A stretch of DNA of 53,601 nt from Gnetum montanum (lineage: Eukaryota; Streptophyta; Gnetopsida; Gnetales; Gnetaceae), in contig MNCI01035040.1 in the NCBI GenBank assembly GCA_015680685.1, positions 11,702 through 65,302 of the forward strand, given 5' to 3'. Positions 1 to 9,999 of this stretch are shown here, one piece after another. The translations under genes and the position numbers were made by a program. The number at the start of each line of letters is the position of its first letter. Position 1 is the first letter of the stretch. The notes below the pieces were generated by a model. The model did not search any database and was not told the DNA's origin. It saw nothing but the letters and a program-made list of their open reading frames with translations.

Positions 1-866
1 TGGGCACTATATTTATAAGCTTGGGAGAAACTACTTTAATAATTAGAAAAACTACCACTCTAATTTTAGAGAAACTGCCACTCTAATTTTAGAGAAAATA
101 CCACTCTAATTTTAGAGAAACTACCACTCTAATAATTACAATAAACTACTAGAGTAACTACTCTCATCATCAATTTTTCCTCTCAAGCCTTTTTCCCCAA
201 TGCATGCCCGTAGTGTGATGATTGTAATTGTACAACACCTTTATTCAAGTGTGATGTACTTGGACATGCACATGACCCGAAATAAAGATCGAGACTACTT
301 TATCATTGTAGCATTCACTTAGTTTAATTATTTAATTATTATTATTATTTATTTCTTTCATAGTTAATATCTCTTCACCCTAAACTCCTTAAATGTAAAA
401 TGAGTATGACTTAATCATGAGCATTCAAGTATGACTACTTGGTATCTCAGTAGCGTACCTAGGCCATGCACTTAGTAATCCTAGTGGTAGTCATGCATGA
501 GGTCCAAGGTGTGTATGGATGATTAAGGAATGGATGCTCATCGCACTTAGGCTAGCTTATACTCTCTCTCTCTCTCTATGTCCTATTAGTTTAACTCTCT
601 CTCTCCCTTTTCCCTCTTAGTTAAATTAAAGTTACTTTCCATTGCCTCTAGGAGTAGCACTAGGATAGAAATCATATCATACACCTCACTTTGGACTAAA
701 CCATACGTGACAAAGCATATACTAGTCCAGGTGAGAAGATAGTGGACTGTGATCAACGAGTAACTATCTAGATACCACAACTAGCTTGTCTATGAAGTTC
801 GACTAGATCATGTGTGAAACACTTTTATTTGTATGGTTGAGTGTAGGGGTACCTCGTCACTCATCA
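1..866 (+). repeat. 5' LTR of family L (3' part)
   Basis: It aligns with 2605-3375 of the downstream LTR from its TATA region onward and ends in the same CTCATCA. The window starts inside it, so roughly its first 110 bases are missing. It contains a 23-bp tandem array near its start and a (CT)n tract at 561-578 that the downstream LTR lacks. Bases 640-866 also match the reverse complement of the LTR entering at the right edge of the window (53409-53601). Confidence 0.75.
46..131 (+). repeat. 23-bp tandem repeat, about four copies
   Basis: The word CCACTCT recurs at 55, 78, 101 and 124, giving a strict 23-bp period with nearly identical intervening sequence. The array lies just downstream of the degraded TATA region of the left LTR. 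It is absent at the equivalent place of the 3' LTR (about 2630-2700), so it expanded in, or was lost from, only one LTR. Confidence 0.85.
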
Positions 867-944
867 TCTTATAATTCCATCTCATCTCACTATATAAATA
901 ATTATAACTTTTTATTTTGTGTAACATAGTATAATTTTCCCAAC

Positions 945-960
945 TTGGTGCTACTAACAT
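945..960 (+). promoter_or_regulatory. Possible decayed primer binding site of family L
   Basis: TTGGTGCTACTAAC resembles a tRNA-Asp type plant gypsy PBS after C-to-T and G-to-A changes. It lies 78 bases from the LTR end, farther than usual, so this call is weak. Confidence 0.25.
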
Positions 961-1443
961 GTGTGTTTTGCTAAACAGGTATGCATTACATTCAACTCCT
1001 TGAGTGCTTAAGGACATTTTTAGGCATAGTTATATAAGGGCATTAAGCTTTCAGGAGGATCCACTTGTAAAACTATTATGTCTTATACCTAGCAATCAAT
1101 TCCAAATCATCTTGTGCCTTCTAAAATATCTAATAAACTTTCCATATCATCTAATAACATGTCCCTACATCAAAAATTCATTAGCCATTTCTTCTCCATA
1201 TCATAAACTTTTGTTGCCCAAGCTTCCTTCTTCATGAACTTTGAATGCCAAATTTTTTAGAACTGTGCATCGCTCATGGCCCATGACATTCTAGACAAGC
1301 TTTAAATCTTCCAGAAATTCTATTTGATTCATTTTTGCACCAAAAATGAATGAAAAATTTAAACATTTTAACGATGACGTCGTAGTTATGATGTCATAGG
1401 CACCTACAATGTATTAACTATGATGTTTCACATATAAAAATAG

Positions 1444-1635
1444 TATATATACATGTGGGAGTTAAGTGAAATTTTTCATCTCTCATTTGTAGTAAAAGAA
1501 GTTTTGGTAGTTTTTCTTCGGCCCTCTTACACACTAGCTTCCAAAGGCCATAACTTTGTTCTCATAGCTTTAATTTCCAAACATTAAAATCTTGTTGATC
1601 TTAAAGCACTCAACTTAGTCATTGGGGGAGGGAGG
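1444..1635 (+). promoter_or_regulatory. Internal promoter-like block of family L
   Basis: TATATATA at 1444-1451, followed by ACATG and an AT-rich leader, leads to the G-rich tract CATTGGGGGAGGGAGG at 1620-1635, 176 bases downstream. The same order and near-identical spacing occur in element 1 (13143 to 12980, minus strand) and element 2 (44561 to 44396, minus strand), always upstream of the aORF. It lies outside the LTRs. I infer a promoter and leader for the aORF; transcription is not shown. Confidence 0.5.
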
Positions 1636-1979
1636 AAGTATTACGTGATATAAGAAAAATTTTACTACAAAAATTCTTAACGTCAAAATATATTCTAAAG
1701 GTTAAGTACAAAGAGATAATAAGAATCTTAAAGTTAATTAACCAAAGTAAGGTCAAAAAGATTCAGATAATACTCCTAATAGACCATATCAACTATTTTA
1801 GGCTATAATAAGCAAGGAAAATGATAGAAGGCCATAAGTAACTAAAAGATATAACACCTAAGGGGTTCCTTTTTTGCAAATTTTTCTAACTCTACAATTA
1901 TAATACAACAAGAACTTGATATAACCAAGGCTATGAGCAAGGTAGAAAAGTACTAAGAATTGATAATTTCAAACCCTCA

Positions 1980-2330
1980 AAGAGACCACCAAAAGAATAA
2001 CCTTCACAACATGGAAGCTATAAAGACGCAACTTCAAGCATCTCCTTTATGACCTACACTAACCAATAATGGAGAATGGTACTTAGGAGAAATGTACAAA
2101 TTCTAGTGAAGTAAATAGGCTAATGCAATAGTTAAAACTAAGGGAGTCTCTATGCCATACTCAGGTAAAGAGAGTAGATGGAAAAGAAGACAAGGATAGA
2201 AGAGGAGAAACTTCAAGTGCTCCTAAACAGATATCAATTCTAGGAGCTTGACAATGAAGGGAAGAAGCTGATGGAAGAGCCACCACCACCTGAAATACAA
2301 ACTACATCAAGCCACCTTAAATTTTATTTT
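1980..2330 (+). pseudogene. aORF remnant, internally deleted
   Basis: At 2071-2097 the + strand encodes GEWYLGEMY, matching EWYLGEIY of element 2 (about 43757-43784, minus) and EWYLREIY of element 1 (about 12289-12317, minus). A few codons later come a basic stretch and a YSG motif, again as in element 2. The frame then jumps to a charged, coiled-coil-like end (EEKLQVLLNRYQF near 2203-2241) and a PPPP tract. The middle of the protein is deleted and stops interrupt the frame. The family's function is unknown to me. The pattern recalls the plant 'putative transposon protein' of Athila-type elements, but that is only a resemblance. Confidence 0.45.
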
Positions 2331-2483
2331 TTTTCATGTAACTATGTCATTTTTTTGTACACACCACTGTGGCACTCAAAGGAAGTTCATAGTTAGAGTC
2401 AGTCAATAATCCCATACCTTCCCAATATTTTGTAAAAAACTTATTCATACTTTTTTTCACTCAAGGATAAGTTTTCATTTAGC

Positions 2484-2493
2484 TGTGGGGGCA
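2484..2493 (+). promoter_or_regulatory. Polypurine tract of family L
   Basis: TGTGGGGGCA directly abuts the TG start of the 3' LTR. The equivalent tracts of elements 1 and 2 (minus strand) have the same TTGTGGG core next to their LTRs, supporting one lineage. Confidence 0.75.
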
Positions 2494-3375
2494 TGATAAA
2501 TCATGTTTTTTGTAGGCTAAGATATCAAATCCCTGATATCTGATATCTAATAATGGAGCACATGCTACAACATCGAATATCCAATATCGTAGAACATGTG
2601 CCTGTCTATAAATACAAGACTTGGGGGCACAATCCAAATAACTTTCATTCCATCCTTAGGTAGATGCTTATAGTTTAATTTTGTAGTTTAAGAAATAGAG
2701 TGAATGTTGACAATGTGGTGCTGAGTAGTTATACATAATCTTTCTTTGAGTGAAGTGTACTTGGGTACAGTTCATAGTTCGAAAAAAAGATCAAGATTGT
2801 TTTTCATCATTGCAGCATCCACTTAGTTTTACTATTTTACTTAGCATTGTTTTTATTGTTTTCTTAGTTTAATCATTTACATTTCTAAGTACTTTACTTT
2901 CTTGTTCATTAGTAAAGTATAATCCGTATGACTAGTTTCGAGCATTTAAGTTTAACTATTTGGTAATCCTAGTAGTGTTATTGCTTGGTTCACCCAGTAG
3001 CATAATGCTTGGTAACCTAGTAACAATTACATGAGCACAACACATGTATGGTAAGCTAGGATTGGATACTCATCACTCTACGCTAGAATAGATTTACATT
3101 ACCATCTTTACTTAGACTTAGAACTAAATTTCATTCCCAATTATGCTTATTGCTAAGAGTAATCAAGGCCTAATAACATCAATTATCATATGCCTCACTT
3201 TAGACTAAACCATACATGACAAAGCTACCACTAGTCCAAGTGGGAAGACAACATCCTATAATCAATGCTTAATAATCTAGATGCCATAGCTAGTCCCATC
3301 CATGAAATTAAATTAGATCATATGTGAACACTAGTGAGTTGTATGGTTGGGCGTAGGGGCACTTACTACTCATCA
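2494..3375 (+). repeat. 3' LTR of family L
   Basis: An 882-bp LTR beginning TGATAAATC and ending CTCATCA. Its U3 holds three GATATC palindromes within 2521-2548 and a clean TATAAATA at 2607-2614. The U5 end (GGGGCACTTACTACTCATCA) is shared in form with the LTR ends of elements 1 and 2. Confidence 0.75.
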
Positions 3376-3384
3376 ATAGCCAAT

Positions 3385-3800
3385 TTCCATAATCTTTTCA
3401 TAAAACCTAAGTTTAGCCACTAGTGTTTGAAATGAATTGTAACAAAATATTCTACTTTAGTAGTAGATTGAGCTATGCATGACTACAATTGGCATTTCCA
3501 TGAGATATCATCATCAAAGATATTAAACACATATGCACTCATAGATTTTCTATTGTTTAAATTTGCACCCCAATCAACATCCACATTGCCATGTAGAATG
3601 GACAAATCACTTTGATAACAAATACCAAAGTTTACAATACCACGAAGATACTAGAAAACTTATTTCACAACAATCTAATGTTGTTTCTCTAGATTAGACA
3701 TATACCTATAGAGTTTTCCAACAATGTATGCAATATCAAGTCTAGTACTAATCATTATATACATCAAACTACTAACAACACTAGTATATAGAATTTTTAT
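3385..3800 (-). pseudogene. Ty1/copia RT C-terminus and RNase H remnant
   Basis: Read on the minus strand, this encodes a degenerate but clear copia pol end. From 3800 leftward come a YTSVVSSLMY-like block, then STRLDIAY, a YLRG motif, a DVDW motif of the RNase H start, SAYVF, and QSTTKVEY, which contains the conserved glutamate region of copia RNase H. Stops are scattered through it but most of it stays in one frame. It ends about ten bases from the family L 3' LTR, suggesting that element inserted here. The N-terminal RT part is at 4484-4614, separated by unrelated repeat DNA. Confidence 0.7.
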
Positions 3801-4109
3801 AACAAACTAATGGAATTTTCATCATAAACGTTTTTTCCTCTTTTGGGCATAGTTCAAATAAAAGTTTTATTTCAGTTTCATAGGGTGTTGTTGCCAACTT
3901 GTAATTTAACTTACAATCTTGCGTATCAAATTTTTCCAACATATGCAGAATCTCCTAGTCAAACATTACATGTTCAACTTTTTTTTAGTTATGTAGCACC
4001 AATATTTTTTCTCAATTTCATATTTTCCACTAATTTTACATTTTTTATTAACATCTATGTTACATATTGCAATACAATGATGTCTTCCATTTGTACTCTA
4101 AATATACAT

Positions 4110-4322
4110 ATACAAGTCCTCCAAGCTTTAAGCCAAAACATTCAATATATATAAGTTTTTCAAGCTTATTCTAAGACATTTTGGCATATTTACAAGTCCT
4201 TCAATAATTGTGCCAAGACTCTTAATAGTCCTTCAGGCTTGTGCCAAAATTCTTAATATACATGTATGACAAGCTAAAGCCAAGACTCTGAATAATCCTT
4301 CAGGCTAAAGCCAAGACTCAAC
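4110..4322 (+). repeat. Degenerate about 30-35 bp tandem repeat
   Basis: Variants of AGTCCTTCAGGCT followed by GCCAAGACTC recur about five times between 4112 and 4320. The last two copies (gctaaagccaagactc) are identical. The array lies in the gap (about 3830-4480) between the two halves of the copia RT remnant; otherwise that gap holds nothing I recognise. Confidence 0.5.
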
Positions 4323-4483
4323 ATGTAGCTAATAAAAGTTTTATTCCACATCCTTGGTGCACATTTACAAATCATATGCTATTTTTTATAGGAAAAATCT
4401 TCTTAACATTACAATTAAGAAAGAAATTTTTTTTCACATCATTTATTCCAAATCATAATCCACTACTATTGATAGCAATGATC

Positions 4484-4614
4484 TAATGGATGTTAATTTA
4501 TCCATAAAGGAGAAGATTTCTACCCACTTACATCCAATTGGTTTTCTACCAGATGGAATTTTAAGCAATTTCCATGTCTTATTGTTCTAAATAGAGGACA
4601 TTTTATCATCCATC
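4484..4614 (-). pseudogene. Ty1/copia RT N-terminal remnant
   Basis: The minus strand encodes a block containing KTWKLLKIPSGRKPIGCKWV, the characteristic start of copia reverse transcriptase just after the integrase-RT linker. It is preceded by MDDKMSSI. One stop interrupts it. It belongs with the RNase H part at 3385-3800. The gag, protease and integrase that should lie between here and the PBS at 5524 are not visible in the roughly 900 bases available, so this copia copy is heavily deleted. Confidence 0.7.
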
Positions 4615-5505
4615 ACTCGCTTCTACTTTTTATGATAAAGAGATGCACATGCTTCATCATAAGTAAGTGATTCAACTTTAGCAATTAGAATTTTATCTTC
4701 AAAATGAGTGGGTAAAATTTTTTATATGACTAGACCATCTTAAGGGTTGTGAAGTTGACAAAGCATCATGTCAATACTCTATTTTCTCATCTTCACTCAA
4801 ACCTTCTCTATGCTTATTCTTATATCTCATTCACACTATCCTATTGATTAGGAGAAATTTCTCCTATCAAGGTTGGATGATCCTCTAAATTTTTATTAAA
4901 ATCAATAAATACAATATACATCATTTTAGAAGTTTCATCCTTGAATTGGATTTTTACTTTTTCATCATAATTCCTAACTTTGGATAGAAATCAATGCATT
5001 AGAAAATTCTCTTAATGTCATCAACCCCAAGAAACTCTTTTAGTGCCATCAATTGCAAGACACACTATACAAAATCCCCATAAATCCTAAGACACTATGT
5101 ATGTACAAAATCTTCCTCTCGATAAGGAGGGATTACATTTTTATATATAAGATATTTTAGAAATTTTAGAAGTATTACACAATACAGAAAAATTTAATAG
5201 GATTCCACCACTTCTTAATTTCCTATTGAGGAACTCACAATTTCATTACTAGTTAGGCACAAGGTTTGATTTAGCAACCACTTGCTAGAAAGGTCGGATT
5301 TGACAACTACTTGTCAAAGATTCATTAGATTTTCCTTTTACCTAAAATCAACAAACAAAGAACAAAGAAATATCACAAGTGCAACCTTGACAAAAAATTA
5401 TTACCATAAGTGAAAACCCTTAGAAAAACAAAATAACCATGTGCAAAACCTAGCAAAATAACCACCATGAGTAGAACTTAGCATATAATTCACCACCATG
5501 AGAAC
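4615..5505. other. Copia internal region without recognisable coding
   Basis: This AT-rich stretch between the copia RT start and the PBS shows no domain motif on either strand. It is presumably leader sequence plus deleted gag-integrase. Confidence 0.4.
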
Positions 5506-5524
5506 AACCTATCTTCAATACCAA
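5506..5524 (-). promoter_or_regulatory. Copia primer binding site (initiator tRNA-Met type)
   Basis: On the minus strand TTGGTATTGAAGATAGGTT resembles the usual plant copia PBS complementary to tRNA-iMet. It lies six bases from the LTR boundary at 5531, on the side expected for a minus-strand element extending left. Confidence 0.55.
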
Positions 5525-5530
5525 TTGCAA

Positions 5531-6332
5531 TGTTTGAGATTATTCAAGGTAGTAATAAAAATAAATTATCAGTAAAGAAACACAAGAATATATATCCTAG
5601 GGAAAAACTAGAAAACCCCTAGTAAGAAACAGGCTCCTAAATCTTTATCTACTCAAAACGAATTACACAAGCATAATGAACAAGAGAGAATGAGAAAGTA
5701 GATAGCATAGGGATAAAAGAAAAACACATTGCATACACAAATAGCATAGGGATGAACGTAGAACACTCCATACAGAGCCTTAAAAACTTCTTTGTGATAA
5801 TATTTATAGTGTGGGATGGACAACCATAAGTAGTGTTAGCTAGATATAAATTGGACATTAACAACAATAAAATGACTAGAGATAAACACTAGTTTACATT
5901 GATTACACTATAGATATCTATAATTAAATATAAAATTCTGTAGTATATCACAACATAACTATTGTAACAACATAATTACAAAAAGATAGTGTTTGTAACT
6001 AAAGATAACTATATTTGAGTTGATGTGAATGACAATTTGCTTTCAATTTACTCACATAAGCATCCTTCTCCTAAACCATAAATCATATCAGTGTGTGTGT
6101 GTGTATAGATACACACAAACAATGAGATGTTAGCCTAGTGGTAAGACACTTGATTTGAAATCTCTAGGTCATGGTTATTTCAAGTTCCAATACCCTTCCA
6201 TAAATCATATACAACTTTTATATTCCCAAGGGATATGCTACTCTAATATCATTATATTTCTATATAAATTTTCTAAAATATCATGTTAGCTATATCTCTT
6301 AGGGATATATTTATAGTTCAATTATTCCAACA
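5531..6332 (-). repeat. Copia-type LTR (about 800 bp)
   Basis: On the minus strand it starts TGTTGGAATAATTG, a typical copia LTR start, has TATAAATATA shortly after (6306-6316), and ends ATCTCAAACA next to the PBS. On its other side a purine tract (GTGGGAG on the minus strand, 6333-6339) abuts it, as expected for a 3' LTR. Having both a PBS and a PPT suggests an LTR shared by two tandem internal regions, or coincidence in decayed sequence. A tRNA-like insertion with perfect target duplications lies within it. Confidence 0.5.
6089..6197 (+). mobile_element. Short tRNA-like retroposon in the copia LTR
   Basis: CCATAAATCATAT occurs at 6076-6088 and again, without mismatch, at 6198-6210, a 13-bp target-site duplication. 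The 109 bases between hold a (GT)n run (6091-6104) and then a tRNA-like body. TAGCCTAGTGG (about 6133-6143) fits polymerase III box A, and ATTTCAAGTTCC (about 6177-6188) resembles box B, with an anticodon-arm-like GATTTGAAATC between them. No A-rich tail follows box B. It is best read as a tRNA-derived SINE fragment or a retroposed tRNA pseudogene. Confidence 0.6.
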
Positions 6333-6339
6333 CTCCCAC
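6333..6339 (-). promoter_or_regulatory. Possible copia polypurine tract
   Basis: GTGGGAG on the minus strand directly precedes the LTR start TGTTGG. It is short and the region to its right has no recognisable copia coding, so confidence is modest. Confidence 0.4.
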
Positions 6340-8432
6340 GTAATTATAAAAACTTTAATTTTGGCTAAGAGGTCAATCATAGATCAATAACACTAAATAA
6401 TATTTTTTCCATAGTGCTAAGAGAGAGCTTATAAGTAATGTTAAATAATATTTTATCCATAAGGCACCACAAAGATCCTATAGTTAATAGTAAATAATAT
6501 TCTATCCATAACACAAACATATTTGCTCCAAGTAATTATGTTTATGTCTTAGTGTTGAAATACACATAGAAGAAAATTCCTAAGGGCAAGGGGACCATGT
6601 ATAAAAAATAAAAATTCATGGAAATTTAGAAAGATTTATTACCAAACTTGAAATAGTTATCTTTCTTATCATGCAATTGCAATGATTTAACTAAGATTGT
6701 TATAGAATGTATCTAATCTCCTAAAATGGGGAATTTGAAGTTGAAGGATCATATTTTCATTTGAAAATTTGGATTTTTTAGTGAATCTCATGTTTTTTAG
6801 TGGATTTATTTTTTTCAAAAAATCTTATGTTTTTTCAATATATTTGATGTTGCTTCAACAAATCTAATTTTTTCAATGGATCAAATGTTTCTATAGTGAA
6901 TTTGATTTTTTTTTAGTGAACCTAATTTTTCTCTCTTTCATATCTCTTTAGTGAATTTGATTTCTCTAGAACTCCTATACAAGGGGTTCTATATTACCTC
7001 TAACTTCATTAACCAATTATTGAAATCAACCTTCTTAATCCTAAAAAGGCATTGGTATTACAAACAAGAGGGAAGACTTATATTCAACTAATTACATATT
7101 ATAGTCATCCTAAATCTTGTAACTTTTACTTTTGTGAAGGACATTTTTCAATTCTTTTCCTTTTCTACTCAATAAAAAAGGTTTTAAAGAAAAGAAAAAA
7201 TGTGCTAAAGTTAAAGATAAAATGAAGTTGAATATATATATATATATATATAATTAAGTTAATTTCAGTGGTAAGAATTATAAAATGGTAGAGAAGATAG
7301 AAGCTACTATGTATATTTTTACTCACACTAAAAAAAGTATTAAGAAACCCACACAGATAGCTCATAAAGCAAAGTTTTCTTTATCTGATAAGAATACTAT
7401 TAACTTAAATATTAAACTAGTGTTGCCAAGAAGTTTATAATTGATGGTAAAGATTCTCGATGTAAGATCAATAATAAGCAGCAAGGTGAAGGTCTTTCAT
7501 AACTGCTACCACTTTCTTCCTTTGATACAAATATTTGTATCAAGCCAAAGTTCTCTATCTTCAACCCTTTTTCTATTTAAGTTCAAACATGAATGCTAAA
7601 AAGTGATGTAAATTACATTAGAAATAGATATTTCTCCCTACTAATAATTAATTTTCTTCACTTTTTTTTTTGAAGTATTAATAATAAGGTTGTACATGTT
7701 AGAAGATAATTCCAAAATTAGATAGTTTTTTCTTTCCATATTTTTGTTGATGATGTCTACTTACTTGTTATTAATATCCTTTTTGGGATGTGACATTCTG
7801 GATTTTATGGTATGCTTTGTTATTATGTGTTTGGACTACCTTATGTTTGTTACTAAAACTATTTTGTGTGTGTGTGTGTATTACATTTTAATTTATTTTA
7901 GCTTATATTTTAGAGAATCTTATGGTAGTAGCTTAGTTAGTTATGTTTAGACCTTAGACCCTATTATTAAAGTTCATCATAAACATAGCTTTTAACTAAT
8001 CCATAAGGGGTACCTATTAGGCCAATGCTAGGTACAAGCCCATGTTAGAATATTATTTTTATTAATTTTAGAAATTAAGATTAATTATAATTTTTTTAAC
8101 TTTAGAATTATCTTTTTTGTCCAACCATGTCATACATTCATAAGCATAAATACTTAACAAACTTTTTGGAAGATTGAATGAGAAAGGGAGACCTTGTTAA
8201 TTTGGGAAAAAGCTAGATTTATATCTACACTATTATTCAAGACCCTAGTAAGAGCTTTTTTTCATATCTTATTTTAGGATTTACATAGATTCAATCCTTG
8301 AGTTTTACTTTTTTTTAGCACTTAGAGTCTATTTGGGAAATTTTAGCCATATGAAGATTTCTAACTCTAGCACTATTTATTAGGTAAAGAAAATTTGATA
8401 CTTTGCTCTCCTTTTGAGGTTTTATAATTTTG
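6340..8432. other. AT-rich non-coding DNA with simple repeats
   Basis: No gene is supported. 6745-6990 holds loosely repeated words of the form (a)gtgaatttgattttttt. (AT)n lies at 7231-7252 and (TG)n at 7865-7880. The short ORFs here are AT-rich chance frames. Confidence 0.5.
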
Positions 8433-8437
8433 GTTAT
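8433..8437 (+). repeat. Target-site duplication GTTAT, left of element 1
   Basis: GTTAT directly precedes the left LTR and recurs at 20682-20686 directly after the right LTR. Confidence 0.75.
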
Positions 8438-9674
8438 TAATGAGCGACAAGTGTCTCCTATGCCCAACTATCTAAATCACAAGTATGTAAGCATGATCCA
8501 ATTTAATTTGGTGGATCTTCATGCTAATAGTATCTTAGATAAGTAGGAGTTACATTTCTAGTCATTATCTTTCAAATCATTACTTGTGCTAGCTTAATTG
8601 GTATGGTTAAGTGTGATTAAGACATAAGATATTTGTATTTTTATTATTTTTCATCATCATCATAATATTATCCTTGTTTCAAAAAAATGGGGTTGACTAC
8701 ATGAGTTCTTTTTTACCATTTGCCTCTATGAAGAGCTAAATCTTTTTTTATTTATAGTTTCTTCAAATCATCTTTAATTTTATTTTTCATTATCTTCTTT
8801 AGTCTTCCTTTCAACAAAGCCCCTGTCCATTTTCAATGATTATTGTGCATGACATATAGAGAATGCCCTAACATATGAAAAATCTGAAAAAGAACTTATC
8901 CATGAGATTGAGCTAGGTTTTACTACCAGCTACCAACCTAATGCTAACCCATCTTCTTTCATAGCTGGGCTTAGGACTGACATTTTTATTATCTATATTT
9001 CTATTATTAAAATATTAAGATGATAAAGTAGTTTAAAAATTAAAATATTAAACTAAATATGGACTTCAAGGTAATGTAAACTACCCTAAGCATAGAGCAT
9101 TCGATCCTATTTTCTATACCCATCCTAAACCAATATAAACTTTGTTGGATTATCAAGTATCTATTGTTGGGAAAATCAAATATCCATTGATGGGATTACA
9201 AAACATTAATAACTTATGCTTGAAGTGGTCATACTCATGCTATTATAGAATAAAATATTAAATTGTTAACTACTAAAAATTAAAGTGTGTTAAGAGTAAA
9301 TGCTAGAAATAAACTAAGTGCTAGTCCAAGTGCGACAATGAAAGGAATTAATCTTAATTTTATTGCCAAAGTGTCAAAGTATCCAAGTACAACATGCACT
9401 CAAATAAAACTCTATTCACTCAATTCTATCTATGCTACAAGCATTCAGAGGGGAATTTGGCTAATTTCTATAGAAACAAACTATAAGAGCTTCACCACTA
9501 GAATGACTAAAAGGTGTCATAAATGTAGATGGCATGTGCAATTATATATGTTTAAAATTATATGACCTCAATGCATATGTATCAATGTATTAGAGGATAT
9601 GTCAATGGGAATGCATTGATGGGACTACATTAGTGCATGCTCATTGAGGCAGGTGACTTTTTCATGCTTCATCA
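8438..9674 (-). repeat. Element 1 LTR (3' LTR in element orientation)
   Basis: It starts TAATGAGCGAC (TGATGAG in intact relatives) and ends CTTCATCA. It aligns along its whole length with 19832-20681, but is about 390 bp longer because of a non-LTR insertion at 8652-8981 and smaller indels. Shared landmarks include the CAAGTGTCTCCTATG start and a run of ATTAAAATATTAAGATGATA. Confidence 0.8.
8652..8981 (-). mobile_element. RTE-like non-LTR retroelement, about 330 bp
   Basis: This block interrupts the left LTR; the right LTR reads straight through the equivalent point near 20030. On the minus strand it ends in (GAT)n (8651-8663), preceded by CATGTAGTCAACCCCATTTT, a form I recognise from 3' ends of plant RTE-type LINEs and their short derivatives. 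TTTTTATTAT occurs on both sides (near 8638 and 8982) as a probable target duplication. The other end begins near GTCAGTCCTAAGCCCAGC. Too short to encode RT, it is a truncated or non-autonomous copy. Confidence 0.6.
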
Positions 9675-9686
9675 TACTCCCACAAC
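9675..9686 (-). promoter_or_regulatory. Element 1 polypurine tract
   Basis: GTTGTGGGAGTA on the minus strand abuts the LTR start TGATGAAG. It fixes the minus orientation and matches the element 2 tract at 23301-23312. Confidence 0.75.
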
Positions 9687-9999
9687 TAACTGAAGACTCA
9701 CTCTTGAGTGAACAAAAGTGGAATCGAGTTAGTTACAAAATTTTGGGGGTAATGAAACTAGCTATTGACTGATTAATATTTAACAACCATAAGTTTGCAT
9801 TACAAAATATTCAAGCATTTACAATGAGACTTATCAAAATTAGACATAATACAAAAAATTGATGATCATTTGTTGTATAAAATTGACCACGATGAAGTCT
9901 TCACAATGTTTCAAGAGGTGGAAGCTTTTGCAGTTCACATGATTCTTCCTTACATATTGGTCCAGCTGATGGCCTAGGATGCTCTACTATTACTACTAT

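Larger units (their letters stand above)
1..3375 (+). mobile_element. Family L LTR retrotransposon, non-autonomous, 5' end outside window
   Basis: Two LTR copies in the same orientation (1-866, truncated at its start, and 2494-3375) enclose only about 1.6 kb. The LTRs share their U5 halves, for example the stretch before CTCATCA at 866 and at 3375. A purine tract precedes the right LTR, which fixes the + orientation. No gag, RT or integrase motif is visible inside, so it could not move by itself. The internal region keeps a promoter-like block and pieces of the same aORF found in elements 1 and 2. It lies against a copia pol remnant at 3385, its probable target. The left target duplication is outside the window; the right one would be ATAGC. 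Confidence 0.75.

Noticed and set aside
3843-4154. 103-codon + strand ORF rich in Phe, Leu and Ile
   Set aside because: It is a pyrimidine-rich chance frame in the gap of a copia remnant. The hydrophobicity follows from base composition.
6120-6195. Functional tRNA gene
   Set aside because: No acceptor stem can be paired, box B is degraded, and the segment is bounded by a retroposition-type duplication.
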